NCBI GenBank assembly: GCA_900540005.1
Contig: UQEM01000048.1
Location: 1-15,294, forward strand
From: an uncultured Ruminococcus sp.
GTDB lineage: Bacteria; Bacillota; Clostridia; Oscillospirales; Ruminococcaceae
Reading direction: 5' to 3'
Length of the DNA: 15,294 bases
Shown here in pieces: positions 1-7,338 of this stretch. Below the pieces are notes generated by a model, which had not been told where the DNA came from, ran no database searches, and saw only the letters and a list, made by a program, of their open reading frames with translations. Made by a program: the position numbers and the translations under genes. Positions within the stretch are counted from its first letter, which is position 1. The number at the start of each line of letters is the position of its first letter.

Positions 1-94
1 GCAAGCAGATTCAGTGCAAAGCCGTCAGGCGGGCTTTGTGCGGTGTTGCCTTAAAGACAAAAACCTGGCCAAACCAATCTACGGAGGGATCACA
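1..94 (+). other. coaBC upstream leader with small hairpin
   Basis: No gene is recognisable here. Positions 16-23 can pair with 32-39 (GCAAAGCC against GGCTTTGT) to give a stem of about 8 bp with one G-U pair. No T-run follows, so it is not a convincing terminator. A good ribosome binding site (GGAGGG, 83-88) stands seven bases before the coaBC ATG. The promoter is not visible and probably lies outside the window or in an upstream gene. Confidence 0.35.
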
Positions 95-1309
95 ATGCTT
101 AAAGGAAAAACAGTGCTTCTTTGCGTTTCAAGCTCCATTGCGGCTTATAAGATACCAAATCTCGCTCGAATGCTCACAAAACTCGGAGCGGAAGTTCACG
201 TTGCAATGACGCCTAATTCAGTAAATTTCGTGCACCCGCTGACATTCGAGACCCTTACTCAGCACAAGTGTCTTATCGATACATTCGACAGAAATTTTGA
301 ATACAGTGTCGAGCACGTCTCAATCGCAAAAAAAGCAGACGTAGTCATGGTAGCTCCTGCTTCGGCAAACGTCATCGGCAAGATCGCAAACGGTATCGCG
401 GACGATATGCTGACTACCACTGTCATGGCCTGCACCTGCAAGAAAATCATCGCGCCTGCCATGAACCACAATATGTTCCACAATCCTATCGTTCAGGAGA
501 ATATTTCAAAGCTGAGAAAATACGGCTATGAGATAATAGAACCGGTTCGCGGAATGCTCGCAAACCGCGATATTGGCGACGGAAAGCTACCCGACGAAAA
601 CACTCTGCTTGAGTACATTATCCGCGAAATCGCCTTTGAAAAAGACCTCTCGGGCAAACGAATCCTCGTTACCGCAGGGGCGACCCGCGAAAGTATCGAT
701 CCGGTGCGCTTCATCACGAATCATTCAAGCGGAAAAATGGGCTTTGCATTGGCAAAGGCAGCAATGCTCCGCGGAGCTGAGGTAACTGTCGTTGCCGCTC
801 ACACCGATGTTGAACCGCCCATGTTCGTGAATGTTGTTCCCGTTGAGTCCGCCGAGGATATGTTCCGCGCTGTGACCGAACGGCAGAATGACAGCGATAT
901 CATCATAAAGGCGGCGGCGGTCGCGGATTACACTCCCGTCACCAAGGCTGACCATAAAATCAAAAAGTCCGATGGTGAGATGTCGATTCAGCTAAAGCGG
1001 ACAAGAGACATTCTTGCCAACCTCGGAGAAAACAAGCGCGAGGGTCAGCTTATCTGCGGTTTCTCCATGGAAACCGAGAATCTCCTTGAAAATTCACGCA
1101 GAAAGCTCAGCAGAAAAAACTGCGACATGATCTGTGCAAACTCGATTTGCCGTTCGGGTGCAGGATTCGGCGGCGATACGAATGTCATTACGCTGATAAC
1201 CGCTGACGACACGCAGGAGCTTGAAATTATGAGCAAATTTGACGCGGCAAACGTAATTCTTGACAAGCTAAGGGATATGTCGGATAAGCATATCAAAAAT
1301 TCAAAATAG
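95..1309 (+). CDS. coaBC: Bifunctional phosphopantothenoylcysteine decarboxylase / phosphopantothenate-cysteine ligase (CoaBC, Dfp)
   Basis: This cytoplasmic enzyme catalyses two consecutive steps of coenzyme A synthesis: joining cysteine to 4'-phosphopantothenate, then FMN-dependent decarboxylation to 4'-phosphopantetheine. The 404-residue protein has the usual two-domain length. The N-terminal CoaC flavoprotein domain (about 1-180) shows the catalytic His74 in EHVSIAKKAD and the PAMN motif at 121-124. The C-terminal CoaB domain (about 186-400) shows TAGATRE, N209 before HSSGKMG, AAVADYTP, and KIKK at 288-291. The ATG at 95 is chosen because GGAGGG precedes it; an in-frame GTG at 14 has no ribosome binding site and would add 27 non-homologous residues. 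The substrate clamp, normally of the form ACGDxGxGRM with an active-site Cys, here reads ANRDIGDGKL (156-165), with Asn157 at the Cys position. The gene ends at a hairpin terminator. Identity is firm; decarboxylase competence is inferred from the rest of the fold. Confidence 0.96.
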   Translation: MLKGKTVLLCVSSSIAAYKIPNLARMLTKLGAEVHVAMTPNSVNFVHPLTFETLTQHKCLIDTFDRNFEYSVEHVSIAKKADVVMVAPASANVIGKIANGIADDMLTTTVMACTCKKIIAPAMNHNMFHNPIVQENISKLRKYGYEIIEPVRGMLANRDIGDGKLPDENTLLEYIIREIAFEKDLSGKRILVTAGATRESIDPVRFITNHSSGKMGFALAKAAMLRGAEVTVVAAHTDVEPPMFVNVVPVESAEDMFRAVTERQNDSDIIIKAAAVADYTPVTKADHKIKKSDGEMSIQLKRTRDILANLGENKREGQLICGFSMETENLLENSRRKLSRKNCDMICANSICRSGAGFGGDTNVITLITADDTQELEIMSKFDAANVILDKLRDMSDKHIKNSK

Positions 1310-1322
1310 CACCTAAAATCAA

Positions 1323-1361
1323 AGCCCTGAAACGTATCAAACGCTTCAGGGCTAATTTTTT
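1323..1361 (+). terminator. Intrinsic terminator of coaBC
   Basis: AGCCCTGAA (1323-1331) pairs perfectly with TTCAGGGCT (1345-1353), followed after two A residues by six T residues (1356-1361). It begins 13 bases after the coaBC stop. The complementary strand is also fairly T-rich beyond the stem, so it might weakly stop the convergent folC transcript as well. Confidence 0.88.
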
Positions 1362-1366
1362 AGCTA

Positions 1367-1416
1367 GGTCGTGTTGCCACTAAGCCTAACAACGCATCTT
1401 TTCGGCAAAATTTCAC
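1367..1416 (-). repeat. Remnant end of the MITE family (inverted orientation)
   Basis: These 50 bases match the reverse complement of the right end of the MITE at 8668-8829, with four differences: two in the first four bases, one at 1377 and one at 1393. A TA dinucleotide (1365-1366) precedes it, as for the other copies. Similarity stops at 1416, eight bases short of the folC stop codon, so only one arm survives. It sits between the coaBC terminator and the end of folC, in non-coding DNA. Confidence 0.85.
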
Positions 1417-1424
1417 AAACAGTC

Positions 1425-2693
1425 TCATAATTCAAGAGCCTGCGTGAATTTCCTGTACATATACAGCGAACCGAGTGCTATGAGGGGTCTCCCTCTTTCC
1501 ATTGCAAACGCACAGGCTGCCGAAACTCCGTCACTAAGTACGGAATACGGACGCGCATCTATTCCCTTTTCCGCAAATGTCTGCGCGAGAGTTTCGCTGT
1601 CAAGAGCACGCGGATTATCGGGTTTGACAGTGAACACAGCCTCCGCAAATTCTCCGAGCATATCCGCATAAAGCCCGTACTCCTTATCAGCCATTACGCC
1701 TATCAGGAACACGACCTTATTTTCGCCGAAATACTGCCTTATACTGTCAGCCGCACAGCTTATTCCGTCAGGATTGTGCGAACCGTCAAAAATCACAAGC
1801 GGTTCGCGGCGAAGCACCTCAAACCTGCCGTGCCATTTAACATTTGCAAGACCTTCACGGAGCGCATAGTCGGGGAGCTTCACTCCGTATTTTCTTAAAA
1901 TGTCAACACAGCGCAGTACATTCGCAGCGTTGGTAAGCTGATATGTGCCGAGAAGCGGTATTTCAAGCCGCTCTCCTCTGTAGTCAAAGCTCAGTCCCGA
2001 TAGGCTGAACTCCGCATTTTCAAGCTCTTGGGGATTCGGGAAGTAAAGCTCTGAACCACACTTTTCCGCGGCAGCTTTTATAACCGCAAGCGCCGCTTCA
2101 TCATCTCCGCCAAAGAAAACAGGTCGTCCCTTTTTGATAATGCCTGCCTTGTGCGAGGCGATCTCCGCGACCGTACTGCCGAGAAATCCGCAGTGATCCA
2201 ACTGAACATTCGTTATAACCGACAAAAGCGGAGCGCTTATGATATTGGTGGAGTCAAGGTCGCCGCCCATTCCGCACTCAACTACTGCAATGTCGCAGTT
2301 TTCGCGGCGGAAAAGTTCAAATGCAACTGCTGTGATAACTTCAAACTCGGTCGGCTTTTCCTCCATGCTCTCGCATACCGGTGCAATATCAAGCACGAGC
2401 CGGGCAAACTTTTCCTCTGAGATCTGCTCGCCGTCAATGCGGAAACTGTCCGTAACGCTCGTTATGGCAGGCGACGAGAAACTTCCCACGCGATAGCCCG
2501 AAGCCTTCAGCACCGAGCACAGCATTGCTCCGAGAGAGCCTTTGCCGTTAGTGCCGGAAATGTGGATCGTTTTTACCTTGTCATGCGGGTCGCCGAGAAG
2601 CTCCGCAAGACGCGAGATACGCTCCAGTCCGAGAACGCTTCCGCGCGAGGCGGCTGTTTTCAGATAACCGAGAGCCTGTTCGTAATTTGTCAT
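1425..2693 (-). CDS. folC: Folylpolyglutamate synthase / dihydrofolate synthase (FolC)
   Basis: FolC is a Mur-ligase-like ATP-dependent enzyme that adds glutamate to folates, and in many bacteria also makes dihydrofolate from dihydropteroate. Polyglutamylation keeps folate in the cell and improves its binding to enzymes. The 422-residue protein is a normal length. Visible motifs are the P-loop GTNGKGS (47-53), ECGMGGDLDSTN, HKAGIIKKG, GTYQLTNAANVLR, the ligase motif DGSHNPDG (usually DGAHNP) and WHGRFE. The region normally of the form SPHL..ER reads SPAITSVTDSFRIDG here. The ATG at 2693 follows the folT stop codon by one base, with only a distant AGGA upstream, so translation is probably coupled to folT. 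Sharing a transcript with a folate transporter behind a THF riboswitch fits a role in trapping imported folate. Whether it is mono- or bifunctional cannot be read from sequence. Confidence 0.95.
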   Translation of the reverse strand: MTNYEQALGYLKTAASRGSVLGLERISRLAELLGDPHDKVKTIHISGTNGKGSLGAMLCSVLKASGYRVGSFSSPAITSVTDSFRIDGEQISEEKFARLVLDIAPVCESMEEKPTEFEVITAVAFELFRRENCDIAVVECGMGGDLDSTNIISAPLLSVITNVQLDHCGFLGSTVAEIASHKAGIIKKGRPVFFGGDDEAALAVIKAAAEKCGSELYFPNPQELENAEFSLSGLSFDYRGERLEIPLLGTYQLTNAANVLRCVDILRKYGVKLPDYALREGLANVKWHGRFEVLRREPLVIFDGSHNPDGISCAADSIRQYFGENKVVFLIGVMADKEYGLYADMLGEFAEAVFTVKPDNPRALDSETLAQTFAEKGIDARPYSVLSDGVSAACAFAMERGRPLIALGSLYMYRKFTQALEL

Positions 2694-2694
2694 T

Positions 2695-3258
2695 TTACTT
2701 TTTCACTATCCTGTCAAGCTGTGCCGAAAAAGCCTTGTTTTTCTGCATAAGATAAACGATGTAGAATTCCAGTATGCCGATTCCGATATATGTGGGGATC
2801 CTGAGAAGCAGGACCTGTATCGGCGTATGGAAGTAGATGTAGAGTCCCACGGACTTGATTATCATCGAGCCGATTATGTGAGCAGCTGCAACCGAAACCG
2901 CTATCGAAGGCAGAGAACGCTTCTTGAAGATAAAATGTGAAACGAATCCTGCAATAAAGCCGATAGATGCAGCGCCGACCGAGATGATAGGGTTGATCGA
3001 GTAGCCGACTATCAGACAGCCGATAATGTCCGCACCTGCTCCGACTGCCGCACCGATGAACGGGCCGAAGAAAATGCCTGCCATGAGAAGGGGCAGGTTC
3101 TCAAGACTGATACGGATACTGTCCGTGATGTTGAACACAAGAAGCTTTCCGAGAACGATACTCATTGCAATGAGCAGAGCCGAGATCGTAAGAACTCTCA
3201 CGTTGCCGAAAAGTCGCAGATCAGCCGCAGATGTTGTGCCTTGTTTGTTTGTGTACAT
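2695..3258 (-). CDS. folT: Folate-specific ECF transporter S component (FolT)
   Basis: This small integral membrane protein would bind folate outside the cell and deliver it to a shared ECF energising module (EcfT plus two ATPases), not encoded in this window. The 187-residue protein has about six hydrophobic segments (roughly 20-43, 52-72, 73-88, 90-110, 117-140, 148-171) and the segment RISLENLPLLMAGIFFGP followed by GAAVGAGADIIG (49-80), typical of the FolT/DUF6580-like S-component fold. The ATG at 3258 is preferred over an in-frame ATG at 3285, because AGGAGG lies eight bases before the former and downstream of the latter. The gene leads a two-gene operon with folC and is preceded by a THF riboswitch, which supports folate rather than another vitamin as substrate. 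Expression should fall when THF is plentiful (inferred from the known riboswitch class). Confidence 0.9.
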   Translation of the reverse strand: MYTNKQGTTSAADLRLFGNVRVLTISALLIAMSIVLGKLLVFNITDSIRISLENLPLLMAGIFFGPFIGAAVGAGADIIGCLIVGYSINPIISVGAASIGFIAGFVSHFIFKKRSLPSIAVSVAAAHIIGSMIIKSVGLYIYFHTPIQVLLLRIPTYIGIGILEFYIVYLMQKNKAFSAQLDRIVKK

Positions 3259-3266
3259 AAAAAAAT

Positions 3267-3321
3267 CCTCCTTTTCCTCACTCATACGACAAGAAAAGAA
3301 GGTCTATCTTTTGAGATTGTC
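3267..3321 (-). promoter_or_regulatory. Expression platform: helix that can sequester the folT ribosome binding site, with an alternative pairing
   Basis: Read on the minus strand, CCTTCTTTTC (3302 down to 3293) can pair with GGAAAAGGAGG (3277 down to 3267), hiding the whole folT Shine-Dalgarno. A competing helix pairs GACAA (3321-3317) with TTGTC (3292-3288) and AAAAGA (3312-3307) with TCTTTT (3299-3294). The two use the same bases at 3293-3299 and so exclude each other. No T-run terminator is present between aptamer and ATG. This suggests control of translation initiation. The pairings are seen directly; which one follows ligand binding is inference. Confidence 0.6.
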
Positions 3322-3325
3322 ATAC

Positions 3326-3439
3326 GAAGCGGGATGCAAAATGCGAACCACAAGCCATTGCTTTTCGTTTGACCGACAACTCCCCGTTCAGTCAACACTG
3401 TAATACCAGATCGGTATAGCGAACGCATTTTTACTCTTC
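3326..3439 (-). promoter_or_regulatory. Tetrahydrofolate (THF) riboswitch, class I aptamer
   Basis: Read on the minus strand, the element begins GAAGAGTAAAAATGCG and ends CGCATTTTGCATCCCGCTTC. The outer GAAG/CTTC ends form P1, and AAAATGCG pairs with CGCATTTT over eight base pairs. Conserved class-I features are AGAGTA at the 5' side, TTGTCGGTCAAACGAA internally (TTGAC pairs with GTCAA) and GCATCC.CGCT at the 3' side. It lies between a strong promoter and folT, an expected context. This class binds reduced folates and usually lowers expression of folate transport or synthesis genes. A covariance-model search for the THF family would confirm the boundaries. Confidence 0.9.
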
Positions 3440-3450
3440 TGTGTAATAGT

Positions 3451-3465
3451 CGGCAATTTTTGCCG
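3451..3465 (-). other. Perfect hairpin at the 5' end of the folT transcript
   Basis: CGGCAA pairs with TTGCCG around a three-base loop. It lies just downstream of the predicted start site (about 3467) and before the THF aptamer. A 5'-terminal stem of this kind often protects mRNA from decay; that role is inferred. Confidence 0.6.
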
Positions 3466-3473
3466 CCATCATC

Positions 3474-3502
3474 ATTATATAATCTTTTGCATAGAAAGTC
3501 AA
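3474..3502 (-). promoter_or_regulatory. Sigma-A promoter of folT-folC
   Basis: On the minus strand the -35 box is TTGACT (3502-3497) and the -10 box is a perfect TATAAT (3479-3474), separated by 17 bases. Transcription should start near 3467, giving a leader of about 210 bases that holds the hairpin, THF aptamer and expression platform. Confidence 0.9.
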
Positions 3503-3533
3503 TAGATTTTCTGTATTTGCAAATTTTCATCAC

Positions 3534-3658
3534 TTTATATTGAAAATCCTGCCAGCAGGTTTAAAATAACCGTCAAATAAACCGCAGATCTGCTTTTTAT
3601 GCCACATTTCAGAGCAAAAGCTTTCGCCTGCTTTTTTTCATTTTTTTATCCGCACTAC
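3534..3658. other. Divergent intergenic stretch with two short dyads
   Basis: This non-coding stretch separates the folT and DUF1846 promoters. It holds a dyad CCTGCcaGCAGG (3548-3559) and a perfect ten-base palindrome GCAGATCTGC (3584-3593), plus T-rich DNA before the DUF1846 -35 box. The dyads could be regulator sites, but no family is recognisable and short palindromes arise by chance. No gene is seen. Confidence 0.35.
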
Positions 3659-3687
3659 TTGCATTTCAGATAAGTTTGTTATATAAT
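3659..3687 (+). promoter_or_regulatory. Sigma-A promoter of the DUF1846-dapF-dapL operon
   Basis: TTGCAT (3659-3664) and a perfect TATAAT (3682-3687) are spaced by 17 bases. The start site should be near 3694, leaving a leader of about 25 bases that contains AGGAGG (3705-3710). Confidence 0.88.
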
Positions 3688-3718
3688 AGTAACGATAGTA
3701 CTACAGGAGGGTAAATTT

Positions 3719-5194
3719 ATGGAAATCCACAGACCAGTCGGTTTCGACAATGAAAAGTATCTTAAAATGCAGTCAGAGCATATCCGGCAGCGTATCGCAC
3801 AGTTCGGAGACAAGCTCTACCTTGAGTTTGGCGGCAAGCTCTTTGACGACTACCACGCTTCAAGAGTTCTCCCGGGATTCAAGCCCGACAGCAAGCTCCA
3901 GATGCTTTTGCAGCTTAAAGATGAGGCAGAGATAGTTATCGTCATTAATTCGGACGATATTGAAAAAAACAAGGTTCGCGGCGACCTCGGCATAACCTAT
4001 GATGTTGACGTCATCCGTCTTTTCAATGTATTCACCAAGATCGGTCTTTATGTAAGCACCGTTGTTCTTACAAGATATGAGGGTCAGCCTACCGCAGACG
4101 CTTTCCAGAAGCGCCTTGAGGCTCTCGGTATCAAGGTTCGCCACCACTACCGGATACAGGGATATCCCTCGGATATACAGCATATCATCAGTGACGAGGG
4201 ATTCGGCAGGAACGAATATATCGAAACCTCACGCCGTCTGGTTGTCGTAACAGCCCCCGGCCCCGGAAGCGGCAAAATGGCTACCTGTCTCTCCCAGCTC
4301 TACCACGAGCACAAAAGAGGTCTCAACGCAGGATACGCAAAGTTCGAGACATTCCCGATATGGAATCTTCCTCTGCGCCATCCGGTAAATATCGCTTACG
4401 AAGCCGCTACCTCCGACCTCAATGACGTGAACATGATCGACCCGTTCCACCTTGAGGCTTACGGAAAGACCACCGTAAACTACAACCGCGATGTTGAAAT
4501 ATTTCCCGTCCTGAACGCAATGTTCGAGAAGATACTCGGCGAATCCCCCTACAAGTCGCCTACGGACATGGGAGTAAACATGGCAGGAAACTGCATAATT
4601 GACGACGCTGTTACCTGCAAGGCTGCAAATGCCGAGATAATACGCCGCTACTACACAGGACTCTGTGACAACCGTAAGGGGCTTATTTCCGATGAAGAAG
4701 TCATGAAGCTAAAGCTCTTTATGAAGCAGGCAAATATCACTCCCGATGACAGAAAGGTCATTGCAGCGGCTCTTGCCAAGGAAGCCGAGACAGGTGCTCC
4801 CGCAGCGGCAATGGAACTGCCTGACGGTACGATAATCACGGGCAAGACTTCAAATCTGCTCGGAGCGTCCTCTGCGCTTATCCTCAACGCGCTCAAATAC
4901 TTCGGCGAGATCGACAATGACACTCTCCTCATGTCTCCTGATGTTATCGAGCCTATACAGAACCTCAAGGTGCAGCACCTCGGCAACAACAATCCGAGAA
5001 TACACACCGATGAGACTCTCATCGCGCTCTCGATATGCGCAAACACCGACCCCAACGCCAAGAAAGCAATGGAACAGCTCTCCAAACTGCGCGGCTGCGA
5101 GGTCCACTCAACAGTTATTCTCTCTCAGGTCGATGAGCGCACGTTCAAGCGCCTTGGCATAAACCTCACCTGCGAACCGAAATATCAGGCATAA
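3719..5194 (+). CDS. DUF1846 family protein of unknown function
   Basis: The 491-residue protein matches the size and opening of the DUF1846 family (recalled from its N-terminus, which runs from GFDNEKYLKMQSEHI through LEFGGKLFDD and HASRVLPGF). The family is widespread in Firmicutes and Actinobacteria and its function is not established. A glycine-rich, P-loop-like segment APGPGSGKMAT occupies 179-189, so nucleotide or phosphate binding is plausible but unproven. No signal peptide or membrane segment is seen, suggesting a cytoplasmic protein. The ATG at 3719 has AGGAGG eight bases upstream and a strong promoter before it. dapF begins 25 bases after the stop with no terminator between, so it is probably the first gene of a dap operon. 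That linkage hints at a role near diaminopimelate or wall metabolism, which is inference only. Confidence 0.88.
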   Translation: MEIHRPVGFDNEKYLKMQSEHIRQRIAQFGDKLYLEFGGKLFDDYHASRVLPGFKPDSKLQMLLQLKDEAEIVIVINSDDIEKNKVRGDLGITYDVDVIRLFNVFTKIGLYVSTVVLTRYEGQPTADAFQKRLEALGIKVRHHYRIQGYPSDIQHIISDEGFGRNEYIETSRRLVVVTAPGPGSGKMATCLSQLYHEHKRGLNAGYAKFETFPIWNLPLRHPVNIAYEAATSDLNDVNMIDPFHLEAYGKTTVNYNRDVEIFPVLNAMFEKILGESPYKSPTDMGVNMAGNCIIDDAVTCKAANAEIIRRYYTGLCDNRKGLISDEEVMKLKLFMKQANITPDDRKVIAAALAKEAETGAPAAAMELPDGTIITGKTSNLLGASSALILNALKYFGEIDNDTLLMSPDVIEPIQNLKVQHLGNNNPRIHTDETLIALSICANTDPNAKKAMEQLSKLRGCEVHSTVILSQVDERTFKRLGINLTCEPKYQA

Positions 5195-5219
5195 ACAGTA
5201 TTTATGAAGGGAGAAAGCT

Positions 5220-6098
5220 ATGAAGTTCACGAAAATGCACGGTATCGGCAACGATTACATCTATATAAACTGCTTCGAGGAGACGGTCGATGAACCCGAA
5301 AAAGTCTCGGTCGTTCTCAGCGATGTCCGCAAAGGCATAGGCTCGGACGGACTCGTCCTCATTATGCCGTCTGACAAGGCGGATTTCCGAATGCGTATCT
5401 TCAACGCAGACGGTTCGGAAGCAATGATGTGCGGTAATGCAACACGCTGTATCGGAAAATACGTCTACGACCGCGGTCTTACGGATAAGACCGAAGTCTC
5501 ACTGGAAACCAATTCGGGGATCAAATACCTTACGCTTTTCGTCAAGGACGGAAAGGTCAGCGAGGTAATGGTCGATATGGGCAAGGCTATCCTTGTTCCG
5601 AGGGATATCCCCGTAAACAGCGATCTCGACCGCTTTATCAGCCAGCCTGTAATGGTCGGCGGAAAGGAGTATCCCCTCACCTGCGTTTCAATGGGAAATC
5701 CCCACGCCGTGCTTTTCACCAAGGACATCTACTCGCTCGACCTTGAAAAAACAGGACCGCTTTTCGAGAATCACGAGCTTTTCCCGAACAGGATCAACAC
5801 CGAGTTCATAGAGGTGCTCGACAGCCGCACGCTGAATATGCGTGTCTGGGAACGCGGCAGCGGTGAGACATATGCCTGCGGTACAGGTGCCTGTGCATCA
5901 GCCGTTGCAGCAGTTCTCAACGGTTACTGCAAGCATGATGAGGAGATCCTCATACACCTGCGCGGCGGTGATCTCACTATCATCTACCGCTCAGACGAAA
6001 CCGTACTGATGAAAGGCCCTGCCGCATTTATATGCGACGGAACCGTTGATGATCAATATATAAATGAGTTAAAGGAGAATGCAGTATGCCGCAGTTAA
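5220..6098 (+). CDS. dapF: Diaminopimelate epimerase (DapF)
   Basis: DapF is a cofactor-independent cytoplasmic racemase that converts LL-diaminopimelate to meso-diaminopimelate, the form used in peptidoglycan and as lysine precursor. Both catalytic cysteines are present: Cys71 in MMCGNATRC and Cys220 in ACGTGACAS. Other family motifs are KMHGIGNDY at the N-terminus, IGSDGLVLI, FNADGSEA, GNPHAV and ERGSGETYACGTGA. At 292 residues it is somewhat longer than the usual 270-280, because of a charged C-terminal tail after the GPAAFICDG segment. A purine-rich ribosome binding site (GAAGGGAGAAA) precedes the ATG. The 3' end overlaps dapL by 13 bases, implying coupled translation of the enzyme that makes its substrate. 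Confidence 0.97.
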   Translation: MKFTKMHGIGNDYIYINCFEETVDEPEKVSVVLSDVRKGIGSDGLVLIMPSDKADFRMRIFNADGSEAMMCGNATRCIGKYVYDRGLTDKTEVSLETNSGIKYLTLFVKDGKVSEVMVDMGKAILVPRDIPVNSDLDRFISQPVMVGGKEYPLTCVSMGNPHAVLFTKDIYSLDLEKTGPLFENHELFPNRINTEFIEVLDSRTLNMRVWERGSGETYACGTGACASAVAAVLNGYCKHDEEILIHLRGGDLTIIYRSDETVLMKGPAAFICDGTVDDQYINELKENAVCRS

Positions 6099-7294
6099 AC
6101 GAAAACTTCCTCAAGCTGGAAAAAAACTATCTCTTTATCAACATTGCCAAGAAGATAAAGGCTTTCAAGGAAGCAAATCCTGACGCAGACATTATCAGAA
6201 TGGGTATCGGTGACGTAACGCTGCCTATCGCTCCCGTTGTCATTGAAGCCATGAAAAAGGGCTGTGACGAAATGGGAGTCAAGGAAACTTTCAGAGGCTA
6301 TGAGGACAGCGGTGCTGGATACGATTTTCTCCGCGAAGCTGTATCGGGCTACTACAAGAGTTTCGGCGCGGACGTTTCCGCAGATGAGATACGCATAAAC
6401 GACGGTGCAAAGAGCGATTGCGGCAACATTGTCGATATCTTCGGTAATGACAACATCATTCTCGTGACCGACCCTGCATATCCCGTTTACGTTGACTCCA
6501 ACCTCATGAGCGGAAGAAAGATCATTTACGCCGACTCAAACGAGGAAAACGGATTTGCAGCAATGCCCGACCCGAATGTTCATGCAGACATTATTTACCT
6601 CTGCTCGCCGAACAATCCGACAGGTTCGGTATACACGCGCGCTCAGCTTGCCGAGTGGATCGCATATGCAAAGAAAAACAATGCGATAATCATTTACGAC
6701 TCGGCTTACGAGGCATTCATAACCGATCCTGACGTTCCAAGAAGTATCTACTGCGTTGAGGGAGCAAAGGAAGTGGCTATCGAGATGTGCTCGCTCTCCA
6801 AAACAGCAGGCTTTACAGGTATGAGATGCGGATACACCGTTGTTCCGAACGCTCTCAAAGTTATCGCAAGTGACGGAACAGAGGTCTCGGTTGCTCAGCT
6901 CTGGGGCAGACGTCAGGGAAGCAAATTCAACGGAGTTTCCTACCCTGTTCAGTGTGCGGCTGCGGCTGTTTTCACAGAGGAGGGTCTCAGGCAGATCCAC
7001 GAAAATATCGCTTATTATCAGGAAAATGCCCGCATTATAGCTGAAACAATGACCAAGCTCGGCGTTAAATTCACAGGCGGTATCAACTCGCCGTACATCT
7101 GGTTCAAGTGCCCGAACAACATGGACAGTTGGGCATTCTTCGACACAATGCTCGAAAAGATCGCTGTTGTCGGAACTCCCGGTGCGGGATTCGGCAAGAA
7201 CGGTGAAGGCTGGTTCAGACTGACCGCTTTCGGCGACAGACAGCGTACTATTGAGGCTATGGAGCGCTTTGAAAAGCTTGTAAACGAACTTTAA
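6086..7294 (+). CDS. dapL: LL-diaminopimelate aminotransferase (DapL)
   Basis: DapL is a PLP-dependent class I/II aminotransferase. It converts tetrahydrodipicolinate directly to LL-diaminopimelate with glutamate as amino donor, bypassing the acylated intermediates of the DapD/C/E route. The 402-residue length is typical. Visible features are the N-terminal NYLFINIAKKI and RMGIGDVTLP, the substrate segment KETFRGYEDSGAGYDFLREA, the cofactor motif SPNNPTGS, YDSAYEAFI, and the PLP-binding lysine K239 in SLSKTAGFTGMR. The ATG at 6086 has AAGGAG nine bases upstream, inside dapF. With DapF it completes the last two steps to meso-diaminopimelate, consistent with the DapL pathway known in several Clostridia. 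A strong terminator ends the operon. Confidence 0.97.
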   Translation: MPQLNENFLKLEKNYLFINIAKKIKAFKEANPDADIIRMGIGDVTLPIAPVVIEAMKKGCDEMGVKETFRGYEDSGAGYDFLREAVSGYYKSFGADVSADEIRINDGAKSDCGNIVDIFGNDNIILVTDPAYPVYVDSNLMSGRKIIYADSNEENGFAAMPDPNVHADIIYLCSPNNPTGSVYTRAQLAEWIAYAKKNNAIIIYDSAYEAFITDPDVPRSIYCVEGAKEVAIEMCSLSKTAGFTGMRCGYTVVPNALKVIASDGTEVSVAQLWGRRQGSKFNGVSYPVQCAAAAVFTEEGLRQIHENIAYYQENARIIAETMTKLGVKFTGGINSPYIWFKCPNNMDSWAFFDTMLEKIAVVGTPGAGFGKNGEGWFRLTAFGDRQRTIEAMERFEKLVNEL

Positions 7295-7309
7295 ATCACA
7301 TGAACTTCC

Positions 7310-7338
7310 GGACTGCCGTTCATTCGGCAGTCCTTTTT
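7310..7338 (+). terminator. Intrinsic terminator after dapL
   Basis: GGACTGCCG (7310-7318) pairs perfectly with CGGCAGTCC (7325-7333) across a six-base loop, directly followed by five T residues. It lies 15 bases after the dapL stop and closes the operon. Confidence 0.95.

Noticed and set aside
14..94. GTG-initiated 27-residue N-terminal extension of CoaBC
   Set aside because: There is no ribosome binding site ahead of the GTG, and the ATG at 95 follows GGAGGG and begins at the normal family N-terminus.
3259..3285. Alternative upstream ATG for folT
   Set aside because: It lies upstream of the only good Shine-Dalgarno (AGGAGG, 3272-3267) and adds a charged stretch that translates that site.
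3282..3533. 83-codon minus-strand frame across the folT leader
   Set aside because: It spans the folT promoter, hairpin and THF aptamer, whose RNA features explain the sequence; the peptide resembles nothing known.
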